Shown here: positions 33,441-45,360 of the stretch, in pieces | Layout: the number at the start of each line of letters is the position of its first letter | How positions within the stretch are numbered: position 1 is the stretch's first letter | Assembly (NCBI GenBank): GCA_021018995.1 | Contig: CM037593.1 | Location: 3,562,088 to 3,626,087 of the forward strand | DNA: 64,000 bases | Source of the DNA: Chloranthus sessilifolius | Lineage: Eukaryota; Streptophyta; Magnoliopsida; Chloranthales; Chloranthaceae | Direction of reading: 5' to 3' | Program-made: the position numbers and the translations under genes | Notes under the pieces: generated by a model | Seen by the model: the letters and a program-made list of their open reading frames with translations, nothing else | What the model was told of the DNA's origin: nothing | The model's database searches: none

Positions 33441-33908
33441 TGGTTCATAGATAATAAAAAAATTTAGAATCCACTTTTCAATATTATCTATCTCCATCAT
33501 ACTAGGAATGTGCTCTGATACCATGTGATAAGAACCTGTGTATCATAAATAAAAAAGAGAATTAAGATAGAGAAGGGATCGATTCAAAGTGATTGGCCTT
33601 CCTATGACGAGCCTCGTTATTATTCAAATTCCTTCCTAATATAGTAAATAAGTGGTTCCTCTTTATAGAGTATATCAGCGGTATGATACATTAATTGAAT
33701 GCAGATCAGGCAGTAAAAATTTATGATTAGCAAAAAAAAAATATTAAGGAAGATGCCTTATTTTTCAATGTACTCATCTCAAAACAAAATCATTTTTCAT
33801 GATTCCTGTCTATTTGTTTATGGGATGTTATTTTAGATTCTAAGAGGCGTGATTAGATCAGACAACCGATAAGATGCATTAAAGGAAAAATCTGAAATCG
33901 GGTTAGTT

Positions 33909-34145
33909 GTTCCTTACATGATCTTGCCCAAAAACACGTGAACAACTTAAAAAGTGATAAGCTTACTCAATTGAATTTACTGGAAAACATCTGAAATGAT
34001 GACCTGTCTCTATTCTTGTTAACAGTGTTCCTTACATGATCTTGCCCAAAAACACGTGAACTTAAACAGTGATAAGCTTACTCAATTGAATTTACTGGAA
34101 AACATCTGAAATGATGACCTGTCTCTAAAATGATGACCTGTCTCT
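33909..34145. repeat. 118-bp tandem duplication
   Basis: The phrase gttccttacatgatcttgcc starts at 33,909 and again at 34,027, followed by the same sequence with small deletions. A shorter triplication of atgatgacctgtctct lies at its end. Confidence 0.85.
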
Positions 34146-34219
34146 ATTCTTGTTGTGAATAGTGTTTTTCCCAAAATTATGTTCTACCATCAGATTTGCA
34201 CCTAAAAACGATATACCCA

Positions 34220-34222
<3 letters not shown>

Positions 34223-34276
<54 letters not shown>
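34223..34276. repeat. (TC)n microsatellite
   Basis: About 27 TC units. Confidence 0.95.
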
Positions 34277-34279
<3 letters not shown>

Positions 34280-34709
34280 CTTTTTAATCACCCTAATTAG
34301 GGTGTACTTCTCTTTAGTCAGTTTATTAGTTTCTACTTAAACTTTAGAGAAGAGAATTGATTTTTTAACCAGGCCTTTAGGTAATATATGTAACGTAACT
34401 TTAATTTAATATGGCTAAACTAATCTGACAGCTAAAGTCTATATGGTTATATTCACCTCACAGACATGAATATATGCTTTAGGCATCTTACCATATCAAG
34501 TTATCGACTAGAAATTGAGCCATATTCCTTTATTGTACAATATTACCAATAAGCAACAAGCATAAATAACAGAAATTGAAGAATTTCCTGTATCAAGAAA
34601 AGGAAGTGACTTGAGCATCTTACATGTTGTGATTTACTTGAAGAGATGCTAGGTTCTGTAAATTCTTGATATGTGAAGGTATTTAATCACTTGTCTATTT
34701 TTACGTGAA

Positions 34710-36496
34710 GGTTAATGTGAATTTCAGTCCAGCTTATTACAAGATTGCTCATCCGGATATTAATTTGGAAGCAATCATAGATGAGGTGGGTAATTTGTCG
34801 CGATTCTGACTACTATTTTTGAGTATTCTAAGCTAATTGTATGCTCCTCTTTAGACATGATTATGTTTAAACTTCTCATCTTTGATAAGAAACAATTGAA
34901 TTATTTTATTGTCTGAACTCTGAAACCCTTGTTGGTATGCAAAAGTCTGGAAAGCGTATGACCAAGTAGAAGATTATGAACATTTTTCAGTGATTTCTAA
35001 TTTTACTGTTTATGCTTCACACAAGCTTACTACAACTTGCGGCAAATCCCATAAAAATTTATTTGATTTTTATTGAATTTTTTTTTCTTTAATATTTTAC
35101 GAGGTAAGAGCTCATGAAGTTATGGATGAGGTCTTCGTTAGTAACTAAATAAGAGGAATCACTGTAATGACGTTGGCTTAGATTTGAGTAGAAATTTTCT
35201 ACTAAACTTTACATAATTTAGAAACTAAAGGGTTCTTCTTGAATTATTAGACTTCACACTTAACTATCCATGCAATAATTTGCCTTAAATCAGTTTTATC
35301 AGAAACTTTAATCAAATTACTCCAACCCCTTCAGGTTAAACAGCTTTGCTTCTTGGATGTGACTGCATTATTACCCACATAATCAATGCATATTGGTTCC
35401 CAATGTAGATCGAGTCATTTTTAAATTCTTTTACATGATTAATATGGTCTCCATCAGATCTTATTGGATATTCTTTTGCATTTTGTAGATATAGAATCAG
35501 CGGATTCATGAAAATGCATCACTATATAATGGTACGAAGTTTAGGGTATGTGAGCCTGCCTCCGTATGCAAACTTAAATCAATAGTTTCTTTATGCTAAC
35601 CTTCGAAAAGTGACCTTTTGTAAGTTCTCGCACTTCCATTATTCCCCCTCCGGTCATTGGGTTGTTTAGTGTAGGTAATTCTCTAAACACGCCAAGATGA
35701 TTTAGAAAATACAGGCTGTTGTAAAACAAAAGAGTTGTTTTTTTTAAATGTTCTCTTTGTTCACATATAAGTAACTGTTGGAATCTCCTCTGTCATGGAG
35801 AAGCAACAGATTGACCCAAAGTATGGGGATCAAAGACAAATGGTAGAATTTTACACTGTTCATGATGCAAGTGGAGATTCGATGAAAATAGAATAGAGTT
35901 TTTTCGAAACGGTTATTTATGAACTTCATATTTTGATTTTTTTTTCCTTAAATCAGGTTGCATTTAGATGTGCAACCCATGTAGGGTCTCAATCTAACTA
36001 GATCTTAGTGAAAATTGTTTCAAGGTCCCACTTGAAAACGACTTTGAGTGGGCACACAGCTAAAAGCAAGTTAGCCACCTTCTCATTTTTATTATCTGCA
36101 AAATGGAAAAAACCTTGCTTTTTTTATCGGTAAAAGAAAAATTTATTAAAAAAGGGAAGAGAACTACATAGCTGAGCTGCAGCAAGAAGCTAAGAGCAAC
36201 AGGCTGAAAGGCCAGAAAGACAAGAAAAAAATGACAAAAACCAAAACCATGGACTTTTTGTTAGAATTGCATTCTTTCTTTTCTACTTATTAGAATTTTA
36301 TTCATGAAGTGTCAAGTTTATGAAGTGTCAAGTTTGACATTACACATCACTTTGATAGCTTTGTTGGGAGTGAACATATCTCTATCTCTCGATTGGCTTT
36401 ATGCATTTTGCAGTATGGAGGACATTGCTTGCATGATATAGGGGATTCTAACCAAATGCCACATGTATGCCTTCACCTTGGTTTGACAGATTACAG
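34710..36496 (+). pseudogene. NUDT9: Captured NUDT9-type Nudix hydrolase exons 1-3
   Basis: Three exons with consensus splice sites follow the N-terminal part of plant Nudix hydrolase 9. The first (about 34,710-34,785) reads VNFSPAYYKIAHPDINLEAI, donor GAG|GTGGGT. The second (35,489-35,545) reads NQRIHENASLYNGTKFR after an in-frame TAG where the family has Trp. The third (36,414-36,496) reads YGGHCLHDIGDSNQMPHVCL then HLGLTDYR and ends at CAG|GTGTAT. Family members continue with a TFVGTN-type phrase and the Nudix box further on; neither is present, so the catalytic part was not captured. Introns are retained, so this is DNA-level capture. The intron after exon 3 contains an internal imperfect duplication (about 36,600-36,680 and 36,740-36,830) and runs to the Helitron end. 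Confidence 0.75.
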
Positions 36497-37249
36497 GTGT
36501 ATCTCTCATTATGCCATTTTTTAGTGAGGTTTACTATGTGATGGGTTCTTCTTTCTGAATTCTGATTATGTTAGATGCAAAGTTAGGGCGTGTTCTGTCT
36601 AGAGCTAAAATCTAGCATTGCCAATTGTGTTAGTGCAGTCATAAGATTTGCTACAAGAGCAATAGTAATATAATTCTAAATTCATCACTTGCTATTTTAC
36701 GATTAGCCAAATGCAAGTTTATGGACAAGGTACCGTGTAGAACTTAAGCTAAGGTACCTAGCGTTGTCAATTATGTTAATGCAAATATGCAATCATAAGG
36801 TTTACTATGAGAAAACAGCAGTGATGTATGATTTTCCTATATATATCAGTTTCTATTTTGAAAACCCTTTATGCTGTCTCTTTAATATATATATTGTCAC
36901 TTAAAACATGCGTTATCATGTTTTCTGGATTACCATGAGGAGCTAGCATCAATACTTAAACAAGTAAATATAGTATTCTATAAAGTTGATATAGTATTCA
37001 CTGGTACTTTTTACTAGCAACAAAAAAAACAGATGTTACTCGCTAGAAATGATTCTGCACTAGCCAAAAACCTGTTGAATTCTGATGAAAAAGGATTCAT
37101 CTCTCCTAACCATCATTGAAACACCCGAATGATGTTTAAATGATCTTTCACCATTACTGGTGTAAGACCATTTAAACATTGTCCCTAAGATCATTTCATT
37201 GATCTTCTTTCAATTGGGTTTTCAAAAAATTAGACTTATAAATAAGTTG

Positions 37250-37283
37250 CCTGCACGTGCATCGCATGTGCAGGGCCCACTAG
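37250..37283 (+). other. Helitron 3' terminus (hairpin plus CTAG)
   Basis: Hairpin CTGCACGTGC / GCATGTGCAG with one mismatch, then nine bases ending CTAG at 37,280-37,283, then T. It closely resembles the terminus at 61,213-61,242 in layout and in the GTGCA-rich stem. Confidence 0.8.
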
Positions 37284-37985
37284 TATATATATATATATAT
37301 ATATAAACAACATTTACCATAACATAGTTAAGTAAATATACGAACTATATATATATATAAACAACATTTACCATAACATAGTTAAATAAATATACGAACT
37401 ATACCGCGCACCTTTATCTTTCCGAAGGGATTTCAGCTTCTTAGGAGGAAGCCATGTGGCCAAAGATCGTTGGCCAGATATTGAATACATCTTTACACCA
37501 TTTATGGAAGTAGACTTCATACTACCTCCCTGATTAGCCATGCTTAGTAGATATAGAATTACTCCAATGGAAAAACTGCATTAAAAAAAAAATCAAAAGA
37601 TATATAAGCTCATACAATAGCGCATAGATTAGTAAAACAATTAATTGGTTCTGGTCAATAGGAGAAACAGAACAAACATTCCGCAATCTTCAACCAAAAA
37701 AACAAGGAAAGGATAAGAAAATTCAATTTTTAATATGAAATTCTATTGAAAAGATGAGTTCTTGAAAGAGGGAAGCATGAAATAAACTCAAATAGTAAAT
37801 TTCAAATTTTAGAGCACGGAAAACAAATCAAAGGAAAAAGGAAACCTACCCTTGTGGATGAGTCTTAGCTACTGCAGAACCCCTGCGAAGAAAATAAGTC
37901 AATTAGGGGAGATTTGTGGCAAATTATGGGGTATGCCATGGTTGTCAATCTCTTACAATACACGATACGATACGCAATGCTATAG
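37284..37985. other. Short intergenic segment after Helitron
   Basis: Contains TA runs and a roughly 60-bp tandem duplication (ataaacaacatttaccataa at about 37,303 and 37,358). The rest is AT-rich and without recognised genes. Confidence 0.5.
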
Positions 37986-38080
37986 AAAATAAGTCAATTA
38001 GGGGAGATTTGTGGCAAATTATGGGGTATGCCATGGTTGTCAATCTCTTACAATACACGATACGATACGCAATGCTATAG
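37891..38080. repeat. 95-bp tandem duplication across LINE/MITE junction
   Basis: The unit starting aaaataagtcaattagggga at 37,891 repeats at 37,986. It spans the LINE target site, the first LINE bases and the left end of the hAT MITE. The duplication must therefore postdate both insertions. Confidence 0.85.
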
Positions 38081-38716
38081 AAAACGATGCGTATCTATCA
38101 TGTGTACCGTATTTTACTGTATCTTACGATATACGTTGCGATACATGATACAAACGATACATGTGATTTCGATTAAAACCACTTTTTTGTTTAAAAAAGT
38201 ATCACTTATTAAAGAAACAACAAGAATAAAGAAAGAAGAGGAAGATGTCTACTAGAAGAAAGAAAAAAAAATTTAAATGATAATTTAACTACTAAAGAAG
38301 ATGGTGGTGTTGATATTGGGGATAGAAATGAAGAATGAAGACTTGGAATTTTTTATTTTTTACATTTTGTAAAAAAAATTGTGATTATAAACTGGTAATT
38401 TTAAGAAACAAGGTTCGAATTTTCTTTAATTAGAATTTGGGACTAGAGAGACACATCATACAAATATATAAAAGTATACAATACGCACTCACACCACACT
38501 TATACTTGAGCAGCTATAGAGTTCCTTTTTGTATAATGAAAATTGAAAAGTCATTGATTTTATGCGACTAGATTTTTATTTTATAAATCCATCCAACGAA
38601 ATGTTTTGTTCTATTTATTTGATTTAAATTTTAACTTCTAATGTGACAGATGATGGAAATGAGTGACTTTGACAGATAGTATTTAAAATATGATCATAGA
38701 TTGTTACATATTTTTT

Positions 38717-38787
<71 letters not shown>

Positions 38788-39230
38788 ATATATTTATAAA
38801 AATCTAAGTTTATCTTACGATACTCGAGACAATACGATACACGATACTCGAGACAATACAATACACAATACGATACACAATTTGACAACCTTGGGGTATG
38901 CAACGATGTGGGCTCTTTGGCTAGAACGAAATAGTCGGGTGTTTAGAAAAATTGCTAGGCCTTTCCAGCTTGTGGTTACTATGGTAAAGGATCTTCTGCT
39001 ACAATAGCTGCTAACTCGTGGAAGTAGCGATGGGGATGATAGTGCCAGTGGGACAATTTGCTTCGATATTAGAGGGGCCTCCTACTCCTGCCTTGGGTGT
39101 CTCGGTGATTCTTCCTTTGCGGTTGCCTATATCTCCGGGGTCTCTTGGTGAGGTAGTTTTTTTGGTCTTGTACCTTTTTGCTTGGTTTTAGCATATGCTT
39201 TGATTTGTTACCGATCAAAAATAAATAAAT
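38001..39230 (+). pseudogene. 5'-truncated LINE (L1-type) tail
   Basis: Apart from the nested MITE, the frame reads GYATMWALWLERNSRVFRK, the W-A-L-W-x-E-R-N-x-R-x-F signature of the C-terminal region of plant L1 ORF2. A 3' UTR and an aataaataaataaata tail follow. The phrase aaataagtcaatta stands before the LINE (37,987-38,000) and after its tail (about 39,231-39,244), a plausible target duplication. Only the last few hundred bases of an L1 are present, so it was dead on arrival. Confidence 0.7.
38032..38893. mobile_element. hAT-type MITE, 862 bp, nested in the LINE
   Basis: The tips are CATGGTTGTCAATCTC and, in reverse, CAAGGTTGTCAAATTG. The element is flanked by the perfect 8-bp repeat GGGTATGC (38,024-38,031 and 38,894-38,901). 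Removing it restores the LINE phrase ggggtatgcaacgatg. Subterminal motifs are cgatac/gtatcg variants. It contains a long (TA)n tract at about 38,724-38,785. Confidence 0.85.
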
Positions 39231-39244
39231 AAATAAGTCAATTA

Positions 39245-40986
39245 TGTAGCTTCGGACTTCAAAACCCTAGGTAGAGAAAGACCTTGTTTTGGTGTAGAGC
39301 ATGGAAACATGAGAGCAAATCAAAATCAAAAACCCTAAGTTCAGGTGTTTCCTAGCTTTTCCCATATGCACTTTTAAGTTTCATATTCCTGGCTTTTCCC
39401 ATAAAAGCTTATAATCCTATCGTTCTTAAGTTCATCTCCAAAAAGCTCAAAATCGATTCAATGGGTGGTTGTTCTACAGCCCTACAAGCGCTATTTAATC
39501 ATCGGTAGATGTGTCGTACTCAGATTTGACTACAATTTTACATTATGTCAATTCATGCGAGGTTGAACATATTTGACGGGGTTTTTTTTTTAAATATGAT
39601 TTGATGAAAGATTATGACTAACACATTATATACATATAGCGAACCTAAGGCAAACTCGAATGAAAGTGTAATGTTGGACAATATTAAAACAGCTTATATA
39701 CATTCTTTATAAATAAAAAATAAAAATAAATAAAAATGCATATTCGACTAGGCCATTTCTACAATTGGCCTAATTAAAAAAAATACAAAGGATAAGATCA
39801 AAAGAAAAGAACAAAAATCTCCAAAGAACGGAACTATCATACAAAAAAATGGGCTGGGCTGGGCTCAAATGGACATTATACAGCTAACTAGGGACATCAT
39901 ACAAGTGATGCTCACGAGAACATGATATCTCTTCAAAATTAAAAACAGGAAGCCAAATGGGACTATCTAATAACAACTCTGGAACTCAAACTGACAGCTA
40001 CCTACACAATTATTGCCGTCATAGAATATTAAAAAGAGGAACCGACATGGAACTCAGATGGATATCATACAAAATAAAATAAAATAAAACAAATGAGCAC
40101 CATATCTGCAACTGGGAATCGGTTGTTTTGTGCTACTTTTGTGAGACCTTCATACCACTTATATAGAGATCTAAGGAAGAGGATGAGATTGAATAAAATC
40201 TCTCTGGTCAATAACTCTAATGGCTATCTTTGCAAGATTCAGGGCTTAGATATGGGAACCACCACCTATCCAGCTTAGCTTTCCCAGTAGCCCCTATGCA
40301 ACCTTCGGGTTTAGAAGGACTCCACAGTAACAAGTGTTAGTTGCCTCCATGATCAGCTAGCACCTGTATAGGAGCTCCTCAAAACCCAATGGATAACTAG
40401 TACCTACTGTGTGCCTTGTGAATGATGATTTGTCTCTTAATGCTACAAGTCACGCAGATCACAGGTGAACAGATGTAGGAAAAGGGCTATTTACACTTAA
40501 ATTTCATTTATAGACGTTGGGAAAAGAGAATGTTGGAAGGGGGTGTTCTTCTATATATCTTGAAGGCAATAACTATACCTCGCTCTACTCAAAATTGGAG
40601 CATTTCTGAGACAAAAGCAAGGAAATGGAAACGTCACTATCGCTCGGGGTGTGAACAAAATCGTGTGGGGCCCGCCAAGGAAAAAGCTCAAAAATTGCCT
40701 ACATTCTGTGCAGGACCTCAGAATCCTGACTTTTCCGAGCTCTTGAATGAGCCCAAGACTCGCTTTCACTGTTTTGTGGCAGCGCAGAAAACTTCTGGAC
40801 TTACAAAATTTGGGAGTTGGTATTAGATACCTGAATACCCGCGTTCAAGTGGCAAGTTGACTTGGTTCATGTAAGTCACTGTTTGGGACACTTGGCAGGT
40901 GGTTTCATCATGTGTTGGGGGATTTGAAGGCTATGATCTAAAAAAGGGAGGATTAGCCAATAGGAACCGAACCTTCTTACATTTTA
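39245..40986. other. Intergenic, one LTR-like similarity
   Basis: Mostly AT-rich without genes. The stretch 40,600-40,830 shares phrases (agaatcctgacttttccgag, gaatgagccc) with 4,005-4,165 (agaatcctggcttttctgag, gaacgagccc), so both belong to one old repeat family. The open frame there follows the repeat, not a known protein. Confidence 0.4.
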
Positions 40987-41522
40987 CCTGACAAGGTCTA
41001 ACCTTTCATGTATTACTCAATACAGTCTCGGACCCTCAACTTTTACTTCTGTTTTTTAACTTTGGAAATAGGGTCTAATAATTGACATATTCTCAAATTA
41101 AATTCAAGTGAAAAAATAGTTTAGACGAAAAATGCCCCAATCGATCGGACTCATATGAGACCGATTAGTCCACTATAAGACCGATCGAGTCGGTCTCATA
41201 CGGGACCGATTGATCTTGAAATAGACCAGTAAGTTCCATACAAGATCGTACGGCCCCACATGAGAGTGATCATTCCTATATGAGACTGACAAATCCATTA
41301 TAAGACCAATCGGTCTCATATGAGACGACCCATCGGACTTATAGTGGATTGATCGGTCTCATAGGGAACCGAAAGGCATTTTCGTCCAGCTCATTCTCTC
41401 ACTTAAATTGAATTTCAGCACATGTCAATTACTAGACCCTATTTCCAAAGTTTTTGTTTTTCTTTAAGTTGAGGGTCTGGGACCCTATTGAGTAATAAGC
41501 GAAACGTCGAACCTTGTCAAGT
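40987..41522. mobile_element. Long-TIR foldback element, about 536 bp
   Basis: Inverted arms of about 125 bp (left tcatgtattactcaatacag and ctttggaaatagggtctaat; right attagacc/agaccctatttccaaag and cctattgagtaata) surround a core made of variants of ggtctcatatgagaccgat, itself palindromic. Its exact tips and target duplication could not be fixed. No coding sequence is visible. Confidence 0.7.
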
Positions 41523-41634
41523 ACATATCGGATAGTAGGAGACCCTCTTAGTGTAAAAAAACTCCTTAAAAAAATCTGAGTCACTTTTATCACGTTATTT
41601 GCCCTAATCTTCGGCATTCATCAAATGTGGTTCT

Positions 41635-41770
41635 TGGATCACTTTTCAAGATGTGTGCCATGTGGAATCAAAATCGGACCATCTAATGGTAGGCCAATGA
41701 TCTGAAGGTCCATCGAAAAAAAATCTCCATCGTCTAATTCAAAGCAGTCAACAATTTGAGCATGTGAAAT
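41635..41770. repeat. Half of a foldback MITE
   Basis: Contains gtgtgccatgtggaatcaa, gaccatctaatgg and tctccatcgtctaattcaaa followed by gcagtcaac, matching one arm of the element at 50,372-50,799 (gtgtgccacgtttaatcaag, gaccatctgatag). The partner arm is missing. Confidence 0.6.
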
Positions 41771-42642
41771 CCAGGTTGAGAAGAGCCTTGGGTTGAAAAT
41801 AAAAGTACTCATTTCAAACAATTAAATTTCTCATTTTCTAGAGAGAACAAAAAAAAATCTCCCAAAACTACTCTATTGCTCAGATACGTAGAATGGTCAT
41901 GTGCATCGCACTTAGAATTCTGCTAATAAAGGTTAATAGTATTAGAGGTTGGGACCAAGGATTTTCTTTTATTTTGAGAGGGGGGTGGGGGTCATAAAAT
42001 AATTTTTTTATTTTAAATAAAGGGAAAGCCAAACCAAATTTCTTGACGTCATTTCCATCATTGCTAATGTGCTTTGAATTTGTCCATACAAAAGCCAATA
42101 TGAGATCTTTAAGTAAATATACCCAAGATTTATATATCAGCCTCTCAAATCCATTAGACCATGACTACAACATTCCATTGAATACTTGATCTATTGAACA
42201 AATAAGTCATTGTAGAATCATAATAATATCACGTAAGAAATTAAATAAATTTATAATTTTCAATAGATCGGACACCATTATAATGTCAGGACATCCACTT
42301 ATCATGCAATAACTCTAATCAAAAATTCAACACATCATAACCAACAAAAATGATCAAAAATATGCACACAAGATGCACAAAGTAATGACAGCTCCTGCGA
42401 AACACTAGAGTCACAAGGTGATAACAGCTACCAATAGACCATGCTGATGACAATACATAATAAATTGAGAAATACATTTCAATATTAAAAATATTTTAAT
42501 ATTTTCAGAAAATTGATCATTAATCGCTATTAAAATGATAATATCAACGTCGGCAAATTCAAACTGAAACCAAATCACAATCTGCATCAATTTATTGTGA
42601 AGATCTTAGAAACCAATAAGTTGGCTTCAATACAACTAAACT

Positions 42643-42963
42643 CAAGGATGTCAACAGGCCGGGTTGGGCCTAAATTTTGGTTGTCCAATGGGAAAATGGC
42701 ATACGCTCAACCAACTCAACCCAACGCCCAACTCGAAAACTTGACTTGACCCAGTAAAACCTCCATATTTTCCATATTATATATATAATTTCTGGCCGGA
42801 TCGGATTGACCCACCTCGAAGGGATTTTTCCCCAGCCCCACCGAACTTCTTAGTCAACCCGAGCCGACCGAAGGACGGGTCAGATGCTCATGCCCTACCC
42901 AACCTCGACTAAACTATCAGATCGCGTCAAGCATCGGCTCATCTCAACCTGTTGGCAGCCCTA
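42643..42963. mobile_element. hAT-type MITE, 321 bp
   Basis: Tips CAAGGATGTCAACAGG and, in reverse, TAGGGCTGCCAACAGG match at 12 of 16. Perfect 8-bp direct repeats ACTAAACT flank it (42,635-42,642 and 42,964-42,971). Subterminal gggttgggc/caacccaac motifs are typical of hAT MITEs. Non-coding. Confidence 0.85.
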
Positions 42964-43569
42964 ACTAAACTACTTCAAATATACTAAATTACAAGTAGGA
43001 AACCCTAATATCTTATGCCTAGTGGCATACCTGAAGGAGGAAGTAGGGAACACTATGGAAGAAATGGGCTCTCGGCCTTGATTCAGGTCATCCAGCAATT
43101 CTCCGTGGCAATAGAAGAACTCAAACACGTCTCTTTGACAAGTCTACTTCTTACAACGAAGACCATGAAACCATAGGTTTTAAACACAGAGAGTGCAGAA
43201 TACAAACCATCTTTTCCACCACAATTGTATCACCACCATATACAAACAAATGAATAATCCTGGTGACCCCATAACTATTAAAATTGTAATATTAGTCCAA
43301 TTTTATCAATAACAAAAAATAGTTTTAGAAACCCTCGAATTTCGAGGTAGGTTCTCTCGAGAAACCCTTCATAAAAAAAGAAAAAAAAAAAATTAAAAGA
43401 AAGGAAGTTTCAAACATAAGAGGAGAAGATCTAGGTTTTCAAATCATGGATCACCATGTTAAAGAGGAGAGAGAAGCCCTTAGATTAGAGCCCAAAAAAC
43501 TCTTCCTGCAACCCCCGCTTTTAAAGAAACTCCCATTCAAATCAGGGATTTTGAGAGAGAGAGAGAGCG

Positions 43570-44472
43570 GGATGTCACGGAGTTACTCTTTAGCGACGTG
43601 AACTCTCGTGCGGCAACTAGCTTTTCTCAATCTAGCTCAGCCTACTCGTGTTTCAAACCTGCACGGTAGCGCATTAGGTTAGAAACTATGCGGATTCCCG
43701 AATGCAACACATATAGCTATACGCAGCGATAGTCCGAGGGGCAGCCCCACTTAGAGTTTAGGTCCGCACCATGAGGGTGGTCGTGGACCACCAATATGAT
43801 GGCTCCAGCGCACAACGCGACAGGAGCGACCTAACACCTATGCGAGGCCCGGATGTGCGAAGTCAAGCCCACAAGGCTATCATACGCGTTCCGTAGGGGA
43901 TCACTTAGGCCAGCGACACGTCACGTGGCTGTTAGATCCTTTCCCCATATATATGGTTTAAACATCAATAGTGCCTAAATGGCAAGAGGACCTCAAACGT
44001 ATTGGTTTGGCATACCGCAACGCCCTCCCGCATCGCTAGGCGAACTTGGCTCAGTCGCGTCCGCATCACGTGCCTTGCTGGCACTGCATTACAACCAACT
44101 GCCACCATGTCGCGTGCCCTCCTGGCCCACGACCGAAGCTCTTGGAGTATCAATGGCGAAGCCCTCATGGCTTGGTAATGCTCTGACGATGCTCCAGCTT
44201 CAACCCACCAATGTCTGACGCACTAGTGGCACAAGTGGCCCTGCGGCTGGCTCGGATGGCCACGCCGCGAGCCCACGTCACAGGGAGCTTACCTAGTGGA
44301 GTGGGGTGGAGTGGGAGGCGGGAGAGCGTCGTCCGCTGAAACTCTCTACTATCCGTATCCGCTAAAATTCTCTACTAATACCCCCATATAAGCTAGACGA
44401 GAGGTTTTTGAGTACCTCTATTCGCGCCTACCAGATTACTTTGTGAGAGCCGACGCTTAAATCTGTTCCCAC
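43570..44472. repeat. GC-rich repeat element, relative of 1-1,260; possible LTR fossil
   Basis: It starts near tgtcacggagttactctt and ends near atctgttcccaca. It has TATA-like boxes (catatatatgg near 43,945; ccatataagc near 44,385) and a middle segment matching the window start (accgcaacgccctcccgcat). Start, end and promoter-like boxes are what a Ty3/gypsy-type LTR would show. No internal domain or clear target duplication was seen, so this could be a solo LTR or fragment. It is degenerate. Confidence 0.4.
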
Positions 44473-44616
44473 ATTAAATCAACGATGGTGATCGTGATGG
44501 TGATCGTTTTTCCATGCCAATCTCAAGTTTATTGGCCAACCAGCACCTTTGAGTGAGTTAGGTGCAGACATAAATGCTATTTTCGTCAAACAGAGCTCAT
44601 TTGTTTTTGTTTTTTA

Positions 44617-44843
44617 GGCTGTGTTTGGGTTAGGTCTTATAAGCGGTTCTCTGTCAGAGCAGAAGTAGATAAAATCTGCTCAGATAGAGAGCAAACAGAT
44701 AGCAGTTTTTTCACTTAAAACAGCTCTCCGCCATAGCAAATAAAGTGAGGAGTTGTGCTACCAAACTTGAAAGGAGTTCTCTACCGGAGCCACAAAGCAA
44801 AAGAGCTGCTCTTTGCCCTGAAAGAGTTGATCCAAATGCAACC
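44617..44843. mobile_element. Candidate MITE, about 227 bp
   Basis: Ends GGCTGTGTTTGGGTTAGG and, in reverse, GGTTGCATTTGGATCAAC are similar, and subterminal motifs (gagcagctc-like) are mirrored. The tip shape recalls Tourist/PIF or hAT MITEs. No clean target duplication was seen. Confidence 0.4.
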
Positions 44844-44919
44844 TGAGAGAGAAAAAAGAGTTACTCGAGGTTTTTCATACTAATTGTCAAAAAAATATAA
44901 ATAAATACCTTCTGATTCG

Positions 44920-45295
44920 GTTATATAACGGAACCGCACCGAAATCGAAAGTTCGGTTTCAGTTCGGTTTCTGCAAAATTGAACCCGAACCGATACATTT
45001 CGATTTCAGTTAACCAAATTTTTCAACCCTCAAAACGAAACTGAACCGATCTGGTTTCGGTTTTGGTTGGTTCGATTTAATTTTTTATTTTTCTTCATAT
45101 TTTTTGTTTTTTTTTTATTTTTTTTTTCTGTTTTCCCACCCTACCCAGCTGGTTTTCAATTTTTAGGTGTCAAACTTGAAACCGAATCGATTCGGCTCGG
45201 TTACGGTTTTCAATCGGTTTGGGTCCAGTTCGGGCCGGTTCGGTCATATCGGTTTCTGGTTGATTTTCAATTTTCAGTTCAACTCTGCACCCCTA
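44920..45295. repeat. GGTTTCGGTT-rich hAT-like repeat
   Basis: Many inverted copies of ggttcgg/ccgaacc, with a right end reading ctgcacccctac like hAT tips (TAGGGGTGCAG in reverse). The left end was not fixed. The open frames here are composition artefacts. Confidence 0.35.
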
Positions 45296-45360
45296 CTTGG
45301 ATCACACAATGGGGATTTTTTTATCTCAATCTTCTACACCATAAATCCTTATATTATGAT

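Larger units (their letters stand above)
30898..37283 (+). mobile_element. Non-autonomous Helitron with captured gene fragments
   Basis: The 3' end is diagnostic. An 11-bp hairpin (CTGCACGTGC, loop atc, GCATGTGCAG plus the outer C-G pair; 37,250-37,274) is followed by GCCCACTAG ending at 37,283 and then a host T, as Helitrons end in CTRR and insert between A and T. The proposed 5' end, TCCTCTCTCTTTAATACTAA at 30,898 after an A, fits the TC start and the TCTMTAYTA-like plant consensus, but is less certain. Inside, on the same strand, are pieces of an AIL/AP2 gene, an unidentified exon, a receptor-kinase piece and three NUDT9 exons with introns. No Rep/helicase is present. Several internal tandem duplications and a minus-strand SINE occurred within it. 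Confidence 0.68.

Noticed and set aside
37099-37283. A very short Helitron starting at tctctcctaacc near 37,100
   Set aside because: The captured exons upstream share strand and continuity with the 3' end, and the TACTAA-type start at 30,898 fits plant Helitron 5' ends better.
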